NCBI RefSeq assembly: GCF_002051585.1
Contig: NZ_MZGX01000024.1
Span: forward strand, 1 to 64,000
Origin: Ruminiclostridium hungatei
GTDB taxonomy: Bacteria; Bacillota; Clostridia; Acetivibrionales; DSM-1351
Direction: 5' to 3'
DNA: 64,000 nt
Shown here: positions 26,755-35,935 of the stretch, in pieces
Layout: the number at the start of each line of letters is the position of its first letter
Numbering within the stretch: position 1 is the first letter of the stretch
Made by a program: the position numbers and the translations under genes
The notes under the pieces: model-generated
What the model saw: only the letters and a program-made list of their open reading frames with translations
The model's database searches: none
What the model was told of the DNA's origin: nothing

Positions 26755-28266
26755 ATGAATCAGAACATTAAACTAAGAGTTTCACAAATTGAAAAATCCT
26801 TTCCAGGGGTAAAGGCACTTGATAAAATTGATTTTACTGTCAAGAAAGGCTCTGTCCATGTTTTATGCGGTGAGAACGGAGCTGGAAAATCAACATTAAT
26901 GAAAATAATTAATGGAGTTTATCAACCTGATGGAGGTCAGATATTCATTGATGAAAAACCGGTAAAGATCAACAATCCCATACAGGCTAGAAATCTTGGA
27001 ATTTCAATGATATTTCAGGAAATGAACTATGTACCTGAAATGACTGTGGAGGAAAATATTTTCCTTGGCAATCTGCCCGTTGGGAAGCTTGGAAATGTTG
27101 ACTGGAAAGAGGTAAGGCGCCGTACGACGGATCTGTTGAAGAAAGAGCACCTGCCGTATTCTCCCACTACACTTCTGAAGGATCTCACTGTTTCCGACAT
27201 TCAGATGCTGGAGATAATTAAAGCCGTATCTTATAATTCCGACATAATCATCATGGATGAGCCCACATCGGCCATAACCCTGAAGGAAGTTGAAAAGCTG
27301 TTTACCAAGATCAGAGAGCTGAAGGCCAGGGGAGTAAGTATTATTTATATTTCTCACAAGCTGGACGAAATATTCCAGATAGCCGATGAAATAACAGTTT
27401 TCAGAGACGGTACGGTGGTTGAAAGCCATCCAAAGGAAGAGCTTGACATTGAAACGGTCATTGCTTTAATGGTTGGACGTAAGCTTACCAACACTTATCC
27501 CAAGGAAGAAATCAAAATAGGTGATGACCTGCTGAAGGTGGAAAAGCTTAATAATTCAAATGTATACCACGATGTCAGCTTCCACCTGAAAAAGGGTGAA
27601 ATTATAGGGTTTGCCGGTCTTATGGGGGCAGGCAGGACGGAAGTAATGCGTTCACTCTTCGGCTTGGACCCCATAACCTCCGGTAAAGTCACCCTGAAGG
27701 GAAAAGAAGTAAAAATAAAAAGTGTAAGGCAAAGTATTGAAAACGGATTGGTAATGCTTTCGGAAGATAGAAGAAGGTATGGAATAATTCCTGTGAGATC
27801 TGTAAAAGAAAATACAACCTTATCCTTCCTGCAAAAGGTGTTCTACAAGCTCAGGCTTCATAACAAGGTGGAAAAGAATATTGTTTCCGATATGTTTTCA
27901 AAAATGAGAGTCAAGACACCCAGCCTGGAAACCACCATCCAGTCACTTAGCGGAGGCAACCAGCAGAAAGTTGTGCTGGCCAAATGGATGGTAAGAAATC
28001 CGGACATACTAATACTTGACGAACCCACAAGAGGTATTGATGTAGGTGCTAAATTTGAAATCTACAAGCTCATGACCAATTTAGCCCAGGAGGGCAAGGC
28101 CGTCATAATGGTTTCTTCGGAATTGCCCGAATTAATCGGAATGTGTGACAGGATTTATGTGATGTGCAAGGGTACGATTACAGGTGAGATTTCAAGGAAG
28201 GATTTCTCCCAGGAACTGATAATGAAATACGCAACCGGAACTTTAATATCTAACGAGGTGAATTGA
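26755..28266 (+). CDS. monosaccharide ABC transporter ATPase (RbsA/MglA/XylG type)
   Basis: The 503-residue protein has two tandem ABC domains. The first has Walker A GENGAGKSTLM, a divergent signature (LTVSDIQMLEI) and IIMDEPTSAI. The second has a degenerate Walker A (GLMGAGRTEV), the signature LSGGNQQKV and LILDEPTRGID. This asymmetry is normal for the class. It powers import of a pentose or hexose with the permease and binding protein that follow. The start is ATG 26755 after GGGGAGAAGG. Exact sugar unknown; the nearby polyol dehydrogenase suggests a pentose or polyol. Confidence 0.94.
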   Translation: MNQNIKLRVSQIEKSFPGVKALDKIDFTVKKGSVHVLCGENGAGKSTLMKIINGVYQPDGGQIFIDEKPVKINNPIQARNLGISMIFQEMNYVPEMTVEENIFLGNLPVGKLGNVDWKEVRRRTTDLLKKEHLPYSPTTLLKDLTVSDIQMLEIIKAVSYNSDIIIMDEPTSAITLKEVEKLFTKIRELKARGVSIIYISHKLDEIFQIADEITVFRDGTVVESHPKEELDIETVIALMVGRKLTNTYPKEEIKIGDDLLKVEKLNNSNVYHDVSFHLKKGEIIGFAGLMGAGRTEVMRSLFGLDPITSGKVTLKGKEVKIKSVRQSIENGLVMLSEDRRRYGIIPVRSVKENTTLSFLQKVFYKLRLHNKVEKNIVSDMFSKMRVKTPSLETTIQSLSGGNQQKVVLAKWMVRNPDILILDEPTRGIDVGAKFEIYKLMTNLAQEGKAVIMVSSELPELIGMCDRIYVMCKGTITGEISRKDFSQELIMKYATGTLISNEVN

Positions 28267-28268
28267 AA

Positions 28269-29270
28269 ATGGATCTGAAAAATGTATGGGGTACAGCCAA
28301 AAAGAAATACAGCATTTTTATGGTGCTGTTCGTACTATTCTTTATTTGCTCATTGATAAATGAGAACTTTCTCACAGCAAACAACCTGACAAATATATCC
28401 AGACAGCTTGCTGTTACTACAATTCTTGCATTTGGTCAGACGATGCTCATAATATCGGGAATGCTGGACCTTTCACAGGGTTCCGTGCTTGCTCTCTCGG
28501 GCGTATTTGCAGTATCTGCCTACAAGTCCACAAACTCTCTTATAATTGCGGTGCTGGTAGGTATAATCACAGGTGTTGTCTGTAATATAGTCAACGCAAT
28601 CATGGTAAGTACCTTTAAGGCTCCTCCCTTTATTGCGACGCTGGCAATGCTGACCATGGCCCGCGGTGTGGCGCTGCTGTTTACAAAAGGTCAGAATTTA
28701 CTGCAGTTGGGTGACTTCGTAGTATTCGGACAGGGCTCGGCAGGTGTTGTTCCGATACCTATCATATTCCTGATTGTAGTTTCCATATTTACCTGGTATA
28801 TCCTCAAGCATACGCGTTTCGGAAGATCCCTGTATGCAGTGGGGGGGAATGAAGAGGCTTCCATTGCCTCAGGTATCAATGTCCACAAGGTTAAGTATAC
28901 CGCTTTCATAATCAATGGTATCTTTGTGGGTCTGGCAGGCGTACTCTTCATGTCCCGTGTAAATGCCGGTCTTCCAAATGGTGCGGTAGGCTATGAATTT
29001 ACAGCTCTTACAGCGGCTATTATCGGCGGAACCAGTTTCTCAGGCGGTGTGGGTACTGCTGCAGGAACCCTGGCAGGTGCTTTCATAGTGGGATTTTTGG
29101 ATAACATAATGAACCTGGCAAATGTGGATTCCTACATGCAGCAGATAGTAAGAGGTGCGATCATTGCTCTTGCCGTTATTTATGACATTCGTTCCAAGAA
29201 CAAAAGAACCAAGAGTGCCATGGGAAGAATCGAAGACAAGGAAAAGCCTAAAGCGGTTAAGGCAAAATAG
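28269..29270 (+). CDS. monosaccharide ABC transporter permease (RbsC type)
   Basis: The protein of about 333 residues has 8-10 membrane helices with the RbsC pattern: NLTNISRQLAVTTILAFGQTMLIISG at the N-terminus, GRSLYAVGGNEEASIASGI in the middle and AAIIGGTSFSGGVGTAAGT near the C-terminus. ATG 28269 lies 2 bp after the ATPase stop and has GAGGTGA upstream; a TTG at 28263 would overlap that stop. It forms the homodimeric channel of the importer. Confidence 0.93.
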   Translation: MDLKNVWGTAKKKYSIFMVLFVLFFICSLINENFLTANNLTNISRQLAVTTILAFGQTMLIISGMLDLSQGSVLALSGVFAVSAYKSTNSLIIAVLVGIITGVVCNIVNAIMVSTFKAPPFIATLAMLTMARGVALLFTKGQNLLQLGDFVVFGQGSAGVVPIPIIFLIVVSIFTWYILKHTRFGRSLYAVGGNEEASIASGINVHKVKYTAFIINGIFVGLAGVLFMSRVNAGLPNGAVGYEFTALTAAIIGGTSFSGGVGTAAGTLAGAFIVGFLDNIMNLANVDSYMQQIVRGAIIALAVIYDIRSKNKRTKSAMGRIEDKEKPKAVKAK

Positions 29271-29372
29271 CTGTAACAGAAAATATTGCAGCGGGCGGTA
29301 CAGTTCATCAATTCAGTATTAAACAGCATAGCTGTTTAAATAAAAAAAATATATCAAAAAGGATGGTCAACA

Positions 29373-30380
29373 ATGAAGAAGAGACTTATAAGCGTACTCT
29401 CAATGTTACTGGCAATTGTTTTATTAGCTGCTTGCGGCAAGTCAGCTACACCAAACGCTTCAAACTCAACAGCCGGTGCGGGAACAGGCAATGGCCAGGC
29501 AAAGACTTACAAAGTGGCTTACATTGCACGTGCACAATCGGATTCCTTTGCTGCATGGCTTGCAAATGCTGTTAAAGAAGAGGCTAAGAAGTATCCAAAC
29601 ATAACTCTTGACGTATTTGACGGTGAAGCAAACGATGAAAAAGAGAACTCCATGATTGAGAATGCAATTACCAACAAATACAATTTGGTTATAGTACAGC
29701 CAAACAATGGTGAAGCTCAGAGACCATATGTTGAAAAGGTTGTTAAGGCCGGAATATTTGCCATTACAACCAATGCTCGTATTTCAGGTATTGAAGGGGC
29801 ATCTTCAGTAGACGCAAATCCTTACGAACAGGCTGGAGTTAACGCTCGTGCGGCTATTGAACAAATTCCTCAGAATGCAAAGGTTGTTGTTTTGAAGGGA
29901 CCTTCAGGAAACTTCCATGCTGACGAAAGACGTGCAAGCTGGCAGAAGGAATTCTTTGACAAACGTCCGGACGTTAAAATCGTAGGCGAGCAGATTGCCA
30001 ACTGGAACAAGGACGAAGCTATGAAGTATATGGAAGACTGGGTTCAGGCAAATGACAAGATTGACGCAGTTATATCAATGAACGACAATATGGCTGCCGG
30101 TGCAATCGAAGTTGTCAAGGACAATGCAAAGTTCAAGGACATGCTTGTATACGGTGTTGACGGAACGGCAGAAGCCCTGCTCCTCATTCAGGAAGGCAAA
30201 ATGACTTCAACCTGTATGCAGAGTGCTTATGATCTTGCAACAAAATTGCTGGATACAAGCAACAAGCTCTTGACAGGTGCTGAGAAGCAGATTGACACAG
30301 ATATCGGAAATCCATTGGTTAACAAGGAAAATGTTCAGCAGTATATCGATGTATTGAAAAAAGCCGGAGCAATAAAATAA
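29373..30380 (+). CDS. monosaccharide ABC transporter, substrate-binding lipoprotein (RbsB type)
   Basis: The 335-residue protein has a lipoprotein signal (LLAAC, Cys near residue 21), a short Ser/Ala/Gly linker and a type I periplasmic-binding fold (YKVAYIARAQSDSFAAWLANAVKEEAKKY). The pocket segments are IVQPNNGEA, NDNMAAGAIEVV and YGVDGTAEALL. It binds one monosaccharide outside the membrane. It lies 102 bp after the permease, the usual larger gap before a binding protein, which suggests separate control of its level. Confidence 0.93.
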   Translation: MKKRLISVLSMLLAIVLLAACGKSATPNASNSTAGAGTGNGQAKTYKVAYIARAQSDSFAAWLANAVKEEAKKYPNITLDVFDGEANDEKENSMIENAITNKYNLVIVQPNNGEAQRPYVEKVVKAGIFAITTNARISGIEGASSVDANPYEQAGVNARAAIEQIPQNAKVVVLKGPSGNFHADERRASWQKEFFDKRPDVKIVGEQIANWNKDEAMKYMEDWVQANDKIDAVISMNDNMAAGAIEVVKDNAKFKDMLVYGVDGTAEALLLIQEGKMTSTCMQSAYDLATKLLDTSNKLLTGAEKQIDTDIGNPLVNKENVQQYIDVLKKAGAIK

Positions 30381-30702
30381 GTTATCTTTAAAAGTTGATG
30401 TGCACATGGAGATGTGTGAAGCTTGCTTCACCATCTCCGGTGCTTATTTAAGAGCAGGTCTTCAGCTTGTCTGTAAAATTTGTGTAATAACTTACTAAAA
30501 TATTTTTATAAAACTGTATAATAAATCTATTTACTAGAAGTCATAAATTATTTAAAATTAAAATATGAAAACAATTACATTTATATAAATTGATGTTTTA
30601 CAAAGAAAAAACTGAAATAGCCATTCTTTAAATAAATAGCAAATAAATGAGCAACGCTGTAAATGACAGCAATTTATAAGACTAATCTGGGAGGGTTTAA
30701 TA
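30381..30702 (+). promoter_or_regulatory. intergenic region with hairpin and weak promoter
   Basis: A stem-loop (GGAGATG...GAAGC with GCTTC...CATCTCC, 30408-30438) after the binding-protein gene may end or shield the mRNA. TATAAT at 30517-30522, without a clear -35 box, is the only promoter-like signal before the dehydrogenase at 30703. The rest is AT-rich and empty. Confidence 0.45.
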
Positions 30703-31740
30703 ATGAAGAACAGAGCAGCATATATGACAGGACTCAACAAAATGGAAATAAGGGATATTGAAATGCCTGTGCTCAGAGACAGGGATGTGCTTGTTAAGCT
30801 TGAATATGTAGGAATATGCGGTTCGGATGTGCATTATCTGGAGCATGGTAAAATAGGTGATTTTATTGTGGACGGGGACTTTATACTGGGACATGAATGT
30901 GCAGGAACTATTGCGGAGGTAGGCAGCGGCGTACAAAACCTCAAGGTGGGAGACAAGGTGGCTTTAGAGCCCGGTATAACCTGCGGGCAGTGTGAATTCT
31001 GCAAAAGCGGAAGATACAACCTTTGTCCCGATGTTGAGTTTTTGGCAACACCCCCATATCACGGGTCACTGATGAACTATATTGCTTTTCCTGAAAACAT
31101 GTGCTTCAAGCTTCCTGAAAATATAACCACCAAGGAAGGTGCACTTGTAGAACCGCTGGCAGTTGGAATGCATGCTGCAATACAGGGGAATGTAAAGCTG
31201 GGTGACTCGGTGGTAATACTGGGGGCAGGCACCATCGGACTGGTAACTCTTTTGGCCTGTAAGGCGTATGGAGCTACCGAAATCACAGTGGTTGACGTTC
31301 TTCCGAAGCGCCTTGAATACGCCCGTAAATTAGGTGCCACAGCTACAGTCAATGCACTTGAAGCTGATGTCTTTGCGGAAATAGATAAAATCACCGGCAA
31401 AAAAGGTATGGATATAGTTATTGAAACAGCAGGTTCCGCCAGGACAATATCCCAAACCCCTTATCTGGTAAAGAACGGCGGAACAATTGTACTTGTCGGC
31501 CTGGCACCACAGGACATTATCGAGTTTAATTTTGCCAAGATCATGGCGAAGGAAGCTCAGATAAAGTCGGTTTTCAGATACAGAAATATATACCCTACCG
31601 CCATAAAGGCAATTGCGAAGGGGATAATTGACATTTCAGGCATTGTAACTCATGAATTTGATTTTGAAGATTCCGCGAAGGCCTTTGATCATGTGATAAA
31701 TAACAAACAGGATGTTGTAAAAGCAGTAATTAAGATCTAG
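30703..31740 (+). CDS. zinc-dependent polyol (sorbitol/xylitol-type) dehydrogenase
   Basis: The 345-residue MDR protein has catalytic zinc motifs CGSDVHY and GHECAG, the structural cluster CGQCEFCKSGRYNLC, the FLATPPYHGSL segment and VEPLAVGMHA typical of sorbitol dehydrogenases, and a GAGTIGLV nucleotide-binding motif followed by VVDVL (Asp suggests NAD). It likely oxidises a polyol such as sorbitol or xylitol to the ketose. It lies downstream of the sugar importer and ends at a strong terminator, so the importer may carry its substrate. Confidence 0.9.
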   Translation: MKNRAAYMTGLNKMEIRDIEMPVLRDRDVLVKLEYVGICGSDVHYLEHGKIGDFIVDGDFILGHECAGTIAEVGSGVQNLKVGDKVALEPGITCGQCEFCKSGRYNLCPDVEFLATPPYHGSLMNYIAFPENMCFKLPENITTKEGALVEPLAVGMHAAIQGNVKLGDSVVILGAGTIGLVTLLACKAYGATEITVVDVLPKRLEYARKLGATATVNALEADVFAEIDKITGKKGMDIVIETAGSARTISQTPYLVKNGGTIVLVGLAPQDIIEFNFAKIMAKEAQIKSVFRYRNIYPTAIKAIAKGIIDISGIVTHEFDFEDSAKAFDHVINNKQDVVKAVIKI

Positions 31741-31779
31741 TATAACATTTGCTGAATCTCCTTTAAATATATCCTTATT

Positions 31780-31812
31780 GCCGTTGACCGAAGGGTCAAC
31801 GGCGCTTTTTTT
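31780..31812 (+). terminator. intrinsic terminator
   Basis: GCCGTTGACC (31780-31789) and GGTCAACGGC (31794-31803) form a perfect 10-bp stem with a GAAG loop, followed by GCTTTTTTT. Confidence 0.95.
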
Positions 31813-31843
31813 GTCAGCCGTCATTTGATGCATTGCAACCCTG

Positions 31844-32222
31844 CAAAACGGAACAAAACAAAAAAATATTTATAATTGTACGGATAGTATTTCGGGGATT
31901 TATATGAAAATAAACAGTATTAAATGATTTAGTACAAAATATCCAAAAAATAAATAGCGTAAAAATGATTTATAGTTAATATTATGCAATGAAGCGATTG
32001 GAACTTGCATAAAACAATCTGAAAACCTGTTTTACATGGTGCGATTTCATTTAAAAATGAATGTTTTTAATAGTAAAGCTGCAAAATATGCAAGAATTTC
32101 CTTGACGCATATAAATGACGATGCTATAATAAAACAAAACAAAACGGAACAATTTATAACGATTACGACGAACAATAGACGAAGGTGTCAGTATTTTCTT
32201 TGAAAAATACTGGCACCTTTAT
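31844..32222 (+). promoter_or_regulatory. promoter, repeated 13-mer and leader hairpin of the MoxR-ABC operon
   Basis: TTGACG (32102-32107), a 17-bp spacer and TATAAT (32125-32130) form a strong promoter. The 13-mer CAAAACGGAACAA occurs at 31844-31856 and again at 32140-32152, right after the -10 box. The leader then contains a 16-bp stem (32182-32197 with 32204-32219, one wobble) that ends in TTT, 20 bp before the first start codon, and resembles an attenuator. No known riboswitch was recognised in the rest of this 430-bp gap. Confidence 0.6.
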
Positions 32223-32241
32223 CATTTGAAAGGAGTCTTAT

Positions 32242-33204
32242 ATGGATACATTTACTGCCTCTCAAAAAGTTTTGAATGATGTGATTCTGAATATTGAAAA
32301 GGTTATAATCGGGAAACGAGCTGCTGTGGAGCTGATAGTACTGGCCCTGATAAGCGGTGGGCATGTATTGATAGAGGATATTCCCGGAGTTGGAAAAACA
32401 ACACTGGTTTCGGCTTTGGCCAGGTCGGTATCCTGCGGTTTTAAAAGAATACAGTTTACACCTGATATTATGCCCTCGGATGTAACCGGTTTTTCTGTAT
32501 ATAATCAAAAAACAGGTGAATTTGAGTTCCGGCCGGGAGCGGCAATGAGCAATTTTTTACTGGCCGATGAAATAAACCGTGCTTCTGCCAAAACCCAGTC
32601 AAGTCTTCTTGAAATAATGGAAGAAAAGCAGGTGACGGTTGACTCGGTGACTTATAAACTTGATGAACCTTTCATGGTTCTGGCAACCCAAAATCCCATC
32701 GAATATTTAGGGACTTATCCATTGCCGGAGGCTCAGATAGACAGGTTTTTAATTAAGATTTCCCTGGGCTACCCCAGCGTTGAAGAAGAAATAAGGGTTG
32801 TGGTGCAGGGAAAGAACCAAAAGGATTCTCTTGAACCGGTGGCATCTGCCGGGGAAATTCTAATGGCAAGAGGGGAAGCCTCGAAAGTGTATGTAAGTGA
32901 ATTAGTGGTCAAATACATAATCAATGTCACGGCTGCCACGCGAACCCATGCAGATGTGACGCTGGGCAGCAGTCCAAGAGGTTCAATTGCATTATACGGG
33001 TTGTGCCAGGCTTTTGCTCTTTATCAGGGAAGAGACTATGTGATACCTGATGATGTGAAATTTATGGCGCCTTATGCATTGCCCCACAGGTTGATTTTGA
33101 AAAGTGAAGCAAAGGTAAACAAAAAAACTCAACTGCAGGTTATAGAGGAAATTTTGCGTAAAATACCTGTTCCGGTGTTGAAAAGACTAAGTTCGATAAA
33201 ATAA
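32242..33204 (+). CDS. MoxR-family AAA+ ATPase
   Basis: The 320-residue protein has Walker A GVGKTTLVS (about residues 51-56), Walker B LLADEINRA, sensor 1 (LATQNPIEYLGTYPLPEAQIDRF) and the C-terminal lid typical of MoxR proteins. MoxR ATPases act as chaperones that mature or activate partner proteins, usually together with a DUF58/von Willebrand-like protein encoded next door, as here. The target in this operon may be the transporter or an exported factor; this is inference. The start is ATG 32242 with AAAGGAG upstream. Confidence 0.93.
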   Translation: MDTFTASQKVLNDVILNIEKVIIGKRAAVELIVLALISGGHVLIEDIPGVGKTTLVSALARSVSCGFKRIQFTPDIMPSDVTGFSVYNQKTGEFEFRPGAAMSNFLLADEINRASAKTQSSLLEIMEEKQVTVDSVTYKLDEPFMVLATQNPIEYLGTYPLPEAQIDRFLIKISLGYPSVEEEIRVVVQGKNQKDSLEPVASAGEILMARGEASKVYVSELVVKYIINVTAATRTHADVTLGSSPRGSIALYGLCQAFALYQGRDYVIPDDVKFMAPYALPHRLILKSEAKVNKKTQLQVIEEILRKIPVPVLKRLSSIK

Positions 33205-33219
33205 AGGGAGGTGTTTTCA

Positions 33220-34431
33220 GTGGGGAGAATAGCCGTATATTGCATCATATTGGCATTTGCCGCGGTACCTCTGTTCTATAATAATACCGTTACAGGCTAT
33301 TTGGCTCCGTTGATGCTGATTTGCCTGGGCATTGCCAATTATATCTATATCCTTTTGCTCAGACGCAGCTTTGAATGTGTGGAACAGGCAGAGGCGGCAA
33401 ATTGTAAAAAAGGCGGTAAGCTGAAATTTTCTCTGGTACTTTCAAATAAAGGCTTTTTGGTATACCCTCACATCCGGGCATGTTTTATTAAAAGCAATGT
33501 GTTTGAGCAAGCTGAGCGAATCTATCACGATTTTACTCTTAACCCCTTTGAAAATAAACAGTTTTCCTTTGAAGTGGATTTTGAACATCTGGGAAAATAC
33601 AGTGTAGGTCTTGAATATGCGGAAATATCCGACTTTCTGGGGTTGTTCCGGATTAAATACCATAATAAGGAAAGAAGTTCCGTTGAGGTACAACCCCAGT
33701 TGATGGATGCAGGCAGATTTGAGCTTAAAAATATAAATGCTTCTCAAAATATTTTATCCTCTGTTAAATCGAAGTTTCAGGAAAATGATTATGCAGGAGT
33801 CAGAGAATATTCGTATGGAGATTCGCTGAAGAATATTCATTGGAAGCTGTCGGCACATTCCACCGGCCATATGACAAAATTGTTTGAAAATTACGCCACG
33901 CCTTCTGCCACCATATATATGGATTTTGATGCACCGGGCTGTACCCCGGCAGATTTGCCGTACATATACGATGGCCTGATAGAAACGGCCTATTCCGTAA
34001 GTCATTGTATTCTGGCGGGGGAATCGGATATAGAACTTGTATTTCCAAGGGACGGAAACATCCACCGGCTGAGGCTCAATACCCCGGCGGAGCTCCAACC
34101 GCAACTGTCCTGCCTGCCTCTGGTTTCTGCTGATTCAAATTATCCTTTCAGCGCTGTTCTGGATGAGTATACGGGAACAGGAAAAATGACAGCGAATATT
34201 ATGCTCATTTTGAGTGCAAATATCGATAATGCACTTTTGAACAAACTTGCGGAATTAAAAAATACTAACAGAGATATTTTACTGTTCAATATTGCACCTG
34301 CGGCGGCAGCCATGCCGACAAACGGCCGGCGGGCAGGAATAGGGGATTTTATTGAGGCCCATGGGATAGGGTATCATGTAATAAATGATGTGAGTGACGT
34401 CAAAGATGCACTAAGGGAGGTCACGACGTGA
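33220..34431 (+). CDS. DUF58 domain-containing membrane protein
   Basis: The 403-residue protein has two closely spaced N-terminal membrane helices, then an extracytoplasmic-like or cytoplasmic strand-rich part, and the DUF58 signature YAGVREYSYGDSLKNIHWKL with TKLFEN (about residues 190-225). A von Willebrand-type region follows. GTG 33220 has GGAGG 8 bp upstream; GTG 33211 would overlap that site. It is the usual partner of MoxR ATPases. It overlaps or abuts the following leader by a few bases only. Confidence 0.88.
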   Translation: MGRIAVYCIILAFAAVPLFYNNTVTGYLAPLMLICLGIANYIYILLLRRSFECVEQAEAANCKKGGKLKFSLVLSNKGFLVYPHIRACFIKSNVFEQAERIYHDFTLNPFENKQFSFEVDFEHLGKYSVGLEYAEISDFLGLFRIKYHNKERSSVEVQPQLMDAGRFELKNINASQNILSSVKSKFQENDYAGVREYSYGDSLKNIHWKLSAHSTGHMTKLFENYATPSATIYMDFDAPGCTPADLPYIYDGLIETAYSVSHCILAGESDIELVFPRDGNIHRLRLNTPAELQPQLSCLPLVSADSNYPFSAVLDEYTGTGKMTANIMLILSANIDNALLNKLAELKNTNRDILLFNIAPAAAAMPTNGRRAGIGDFIEAHGIGYHVINDVSDVKDALREVTT

Positions 34432-34534
34432 AAGAATCATTTACTGTGACATTGTGGTTTTCACGTATCAAAAACCTGCTGGCAGGTTTTCATTACGATT
34501 TGTGTCGCTGCAAAGCAGCGGGATGGGAGTTTAT

Positions 34535-35839
34535 ATGAAAAAAGGCCTAACAGATATGCTGGTACAAGTTATATTAATGACTGCTGCGGCAAAAGGAATC
34601 AGTACAAATATATTCGGTGCCTTCTGGGTATCTGAAAAGCAAATGTCTTCCCAGGCGGAACAGGTTATAGCAGCAGCTCTTATCATACTTATCCTCAGCA
34701 TGTGCTTTTATAGCAGAAAAACTGCAATGGCAGTATTGATTCCGGCTGGTATAGGAATTATAGGCATTGCAGTATATACCCGTTGGACAGGTAATATGGG
34801 GCCTGAAATCTTTGACTATTTGTCCAGGCCATACTATTCAATTATTATTGTCTGCTCCGCTGCCGTATTTATTTTGACAAGACTGAGAACGGGAATCATT
34901 CTCCTTGGATTGTCAGGCATATTTTCGCTCTTTGTACTGGTCATCCTGCAATATGAAATATCGGTTGTGAATTTTATATTGTTTTTAAGTACGGTGTTAC
35001 TTTTGTATATGTGGAGAAGGTATGCCGATAAAAACCCATATGAGGCCGACGGACTTCCAAAAAGATCTCACCTGCCCATGCTGGCCGCGCTGGTTGTCAT
35101 GTGCCTGGCGGTACTTTCCACCTCTTACGGTTTGTACCGGTTGGTTTCAAATTTTATAAAACCTCCCGCAATGGAACTTGCAGTTTTATCAGATCAGAAC
35201 TTTATTAACTCTATGGGAAAATTGGGTGTTGTTACATATAAAGATGAGAGAGAGACTCAAAAGGAGCAACTTGAAGAAAGCTTTGATAATATGCCGGAAC
35301 TGCCTGAGAACAAGGCTGATCCGTTGAATGAAATCAAAAATACCCAAAGTGACACAAATAATTTAAGTATTGCCGATAATCTGGTGCAAAAAGCAAAAGC
35401 CATAACATATTTCCGCAGCCGGCCTTCATTCTTAATTGGAATAGCATGTGTCATACTGCTTCCGTTTTTTGCAATATTATTGAAAAAGCTGCAGAGGAAA
35501 TTGTGGTTCATACGGTTGAAACAACTGGAGAATGATGAACAGGTGGTGGCTTTGTACAAATATTTTCTGAGAATCCTGGAATTGTTCGGTTATAAAAGGA
35601 AGCATCAGGAAACACCTTTGGAATATGCCGAAAAAATATCAGGTTCCATTAATTCAATACAGTTTGGTCAAGGGGATTTCAGAGAAGTGACCCAAGTGTT
35701 TTTAAAGGCAAATTACAGCAGAAGTCAAACCACAGATCAGGAATGCCAGTGCATATACTCTTTTTACCAGGTATTTTTAAAATCCTGTTTGAGGGATGCG
35801 GGGCTTATACCATTTTCAATTAAATACCTGTTGCTGTGA
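34535..35839 (+). CDS. multi-pass membrane protein with DUF4129-like C-terminus
   Basis: The 434-residue protein has about six N-terminal helices, a soluble loop (about 215-290) rich in Glu, Lys and Asn, another helix (FLIGIACVILLPFFAILL) and a C-terminal cytoplasmic part with ALYKYFLRILELFGYKRKHQETPLEYAEKI, resembling DUF4129. Such proteins accompany MoxR-DUF58 pairs, often with a transglutaminase core (TgpA type), but I see no Cys-His-Asp transglutaminase triad here. ATG 34535 follows GGGAG; the 103-bp gap before it holds a hairpin (AAAACCTG/CAGGTTTT) and the stem CGCTGC-AAA-GCAGCG just ahead of the ribosome site. Confidence 0.75.
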   Translation: MKKGLTDMLVQVILMTAAAKGISTNIFGAFWVSEKQMSSQAEQVIAAALIILILSMCFYSRKTAMAVLIPAGIGIIGIAVYTRWTGNMGPEIFDYLSRPYYSIIIVCSAAVFILTRLRTGIILLGLSGIFSLFVLVILQYEISVVNFILFLSTVLLLYMWRRYADKNPYEADGLPKRSHLPMLAALVVMCLAVLSTSYGLYRLVSNFIKPPAMELAVLSDQNFINSMGKLGVVTYKDERETQKEQLEESFDNMPELPENKADPLNEIKNTQSDTNNLSIADNLVQKAKAITYFRSRPSFLIGIACVILLPFFAILLKKLQRKLWFIRLKQLENDEQVVALYKYFLRILELFGYKRKHQETPLEYAEKISGSINSIQFGQGDFREVTQVFLKANYSRSQTTDQECQCIYSFYQVFLKSCLRDAGLIPFSIKYLLL

Positions 35840-35935
35840 GGAATACAGCTTTAAATATACGGAAGCATAACTTTTTGAATGTGAGCAAGGAGTATTCTGG
35901 TTTAGAAGAGTTTAATCCGAAAGGGGGTGCGCCAT

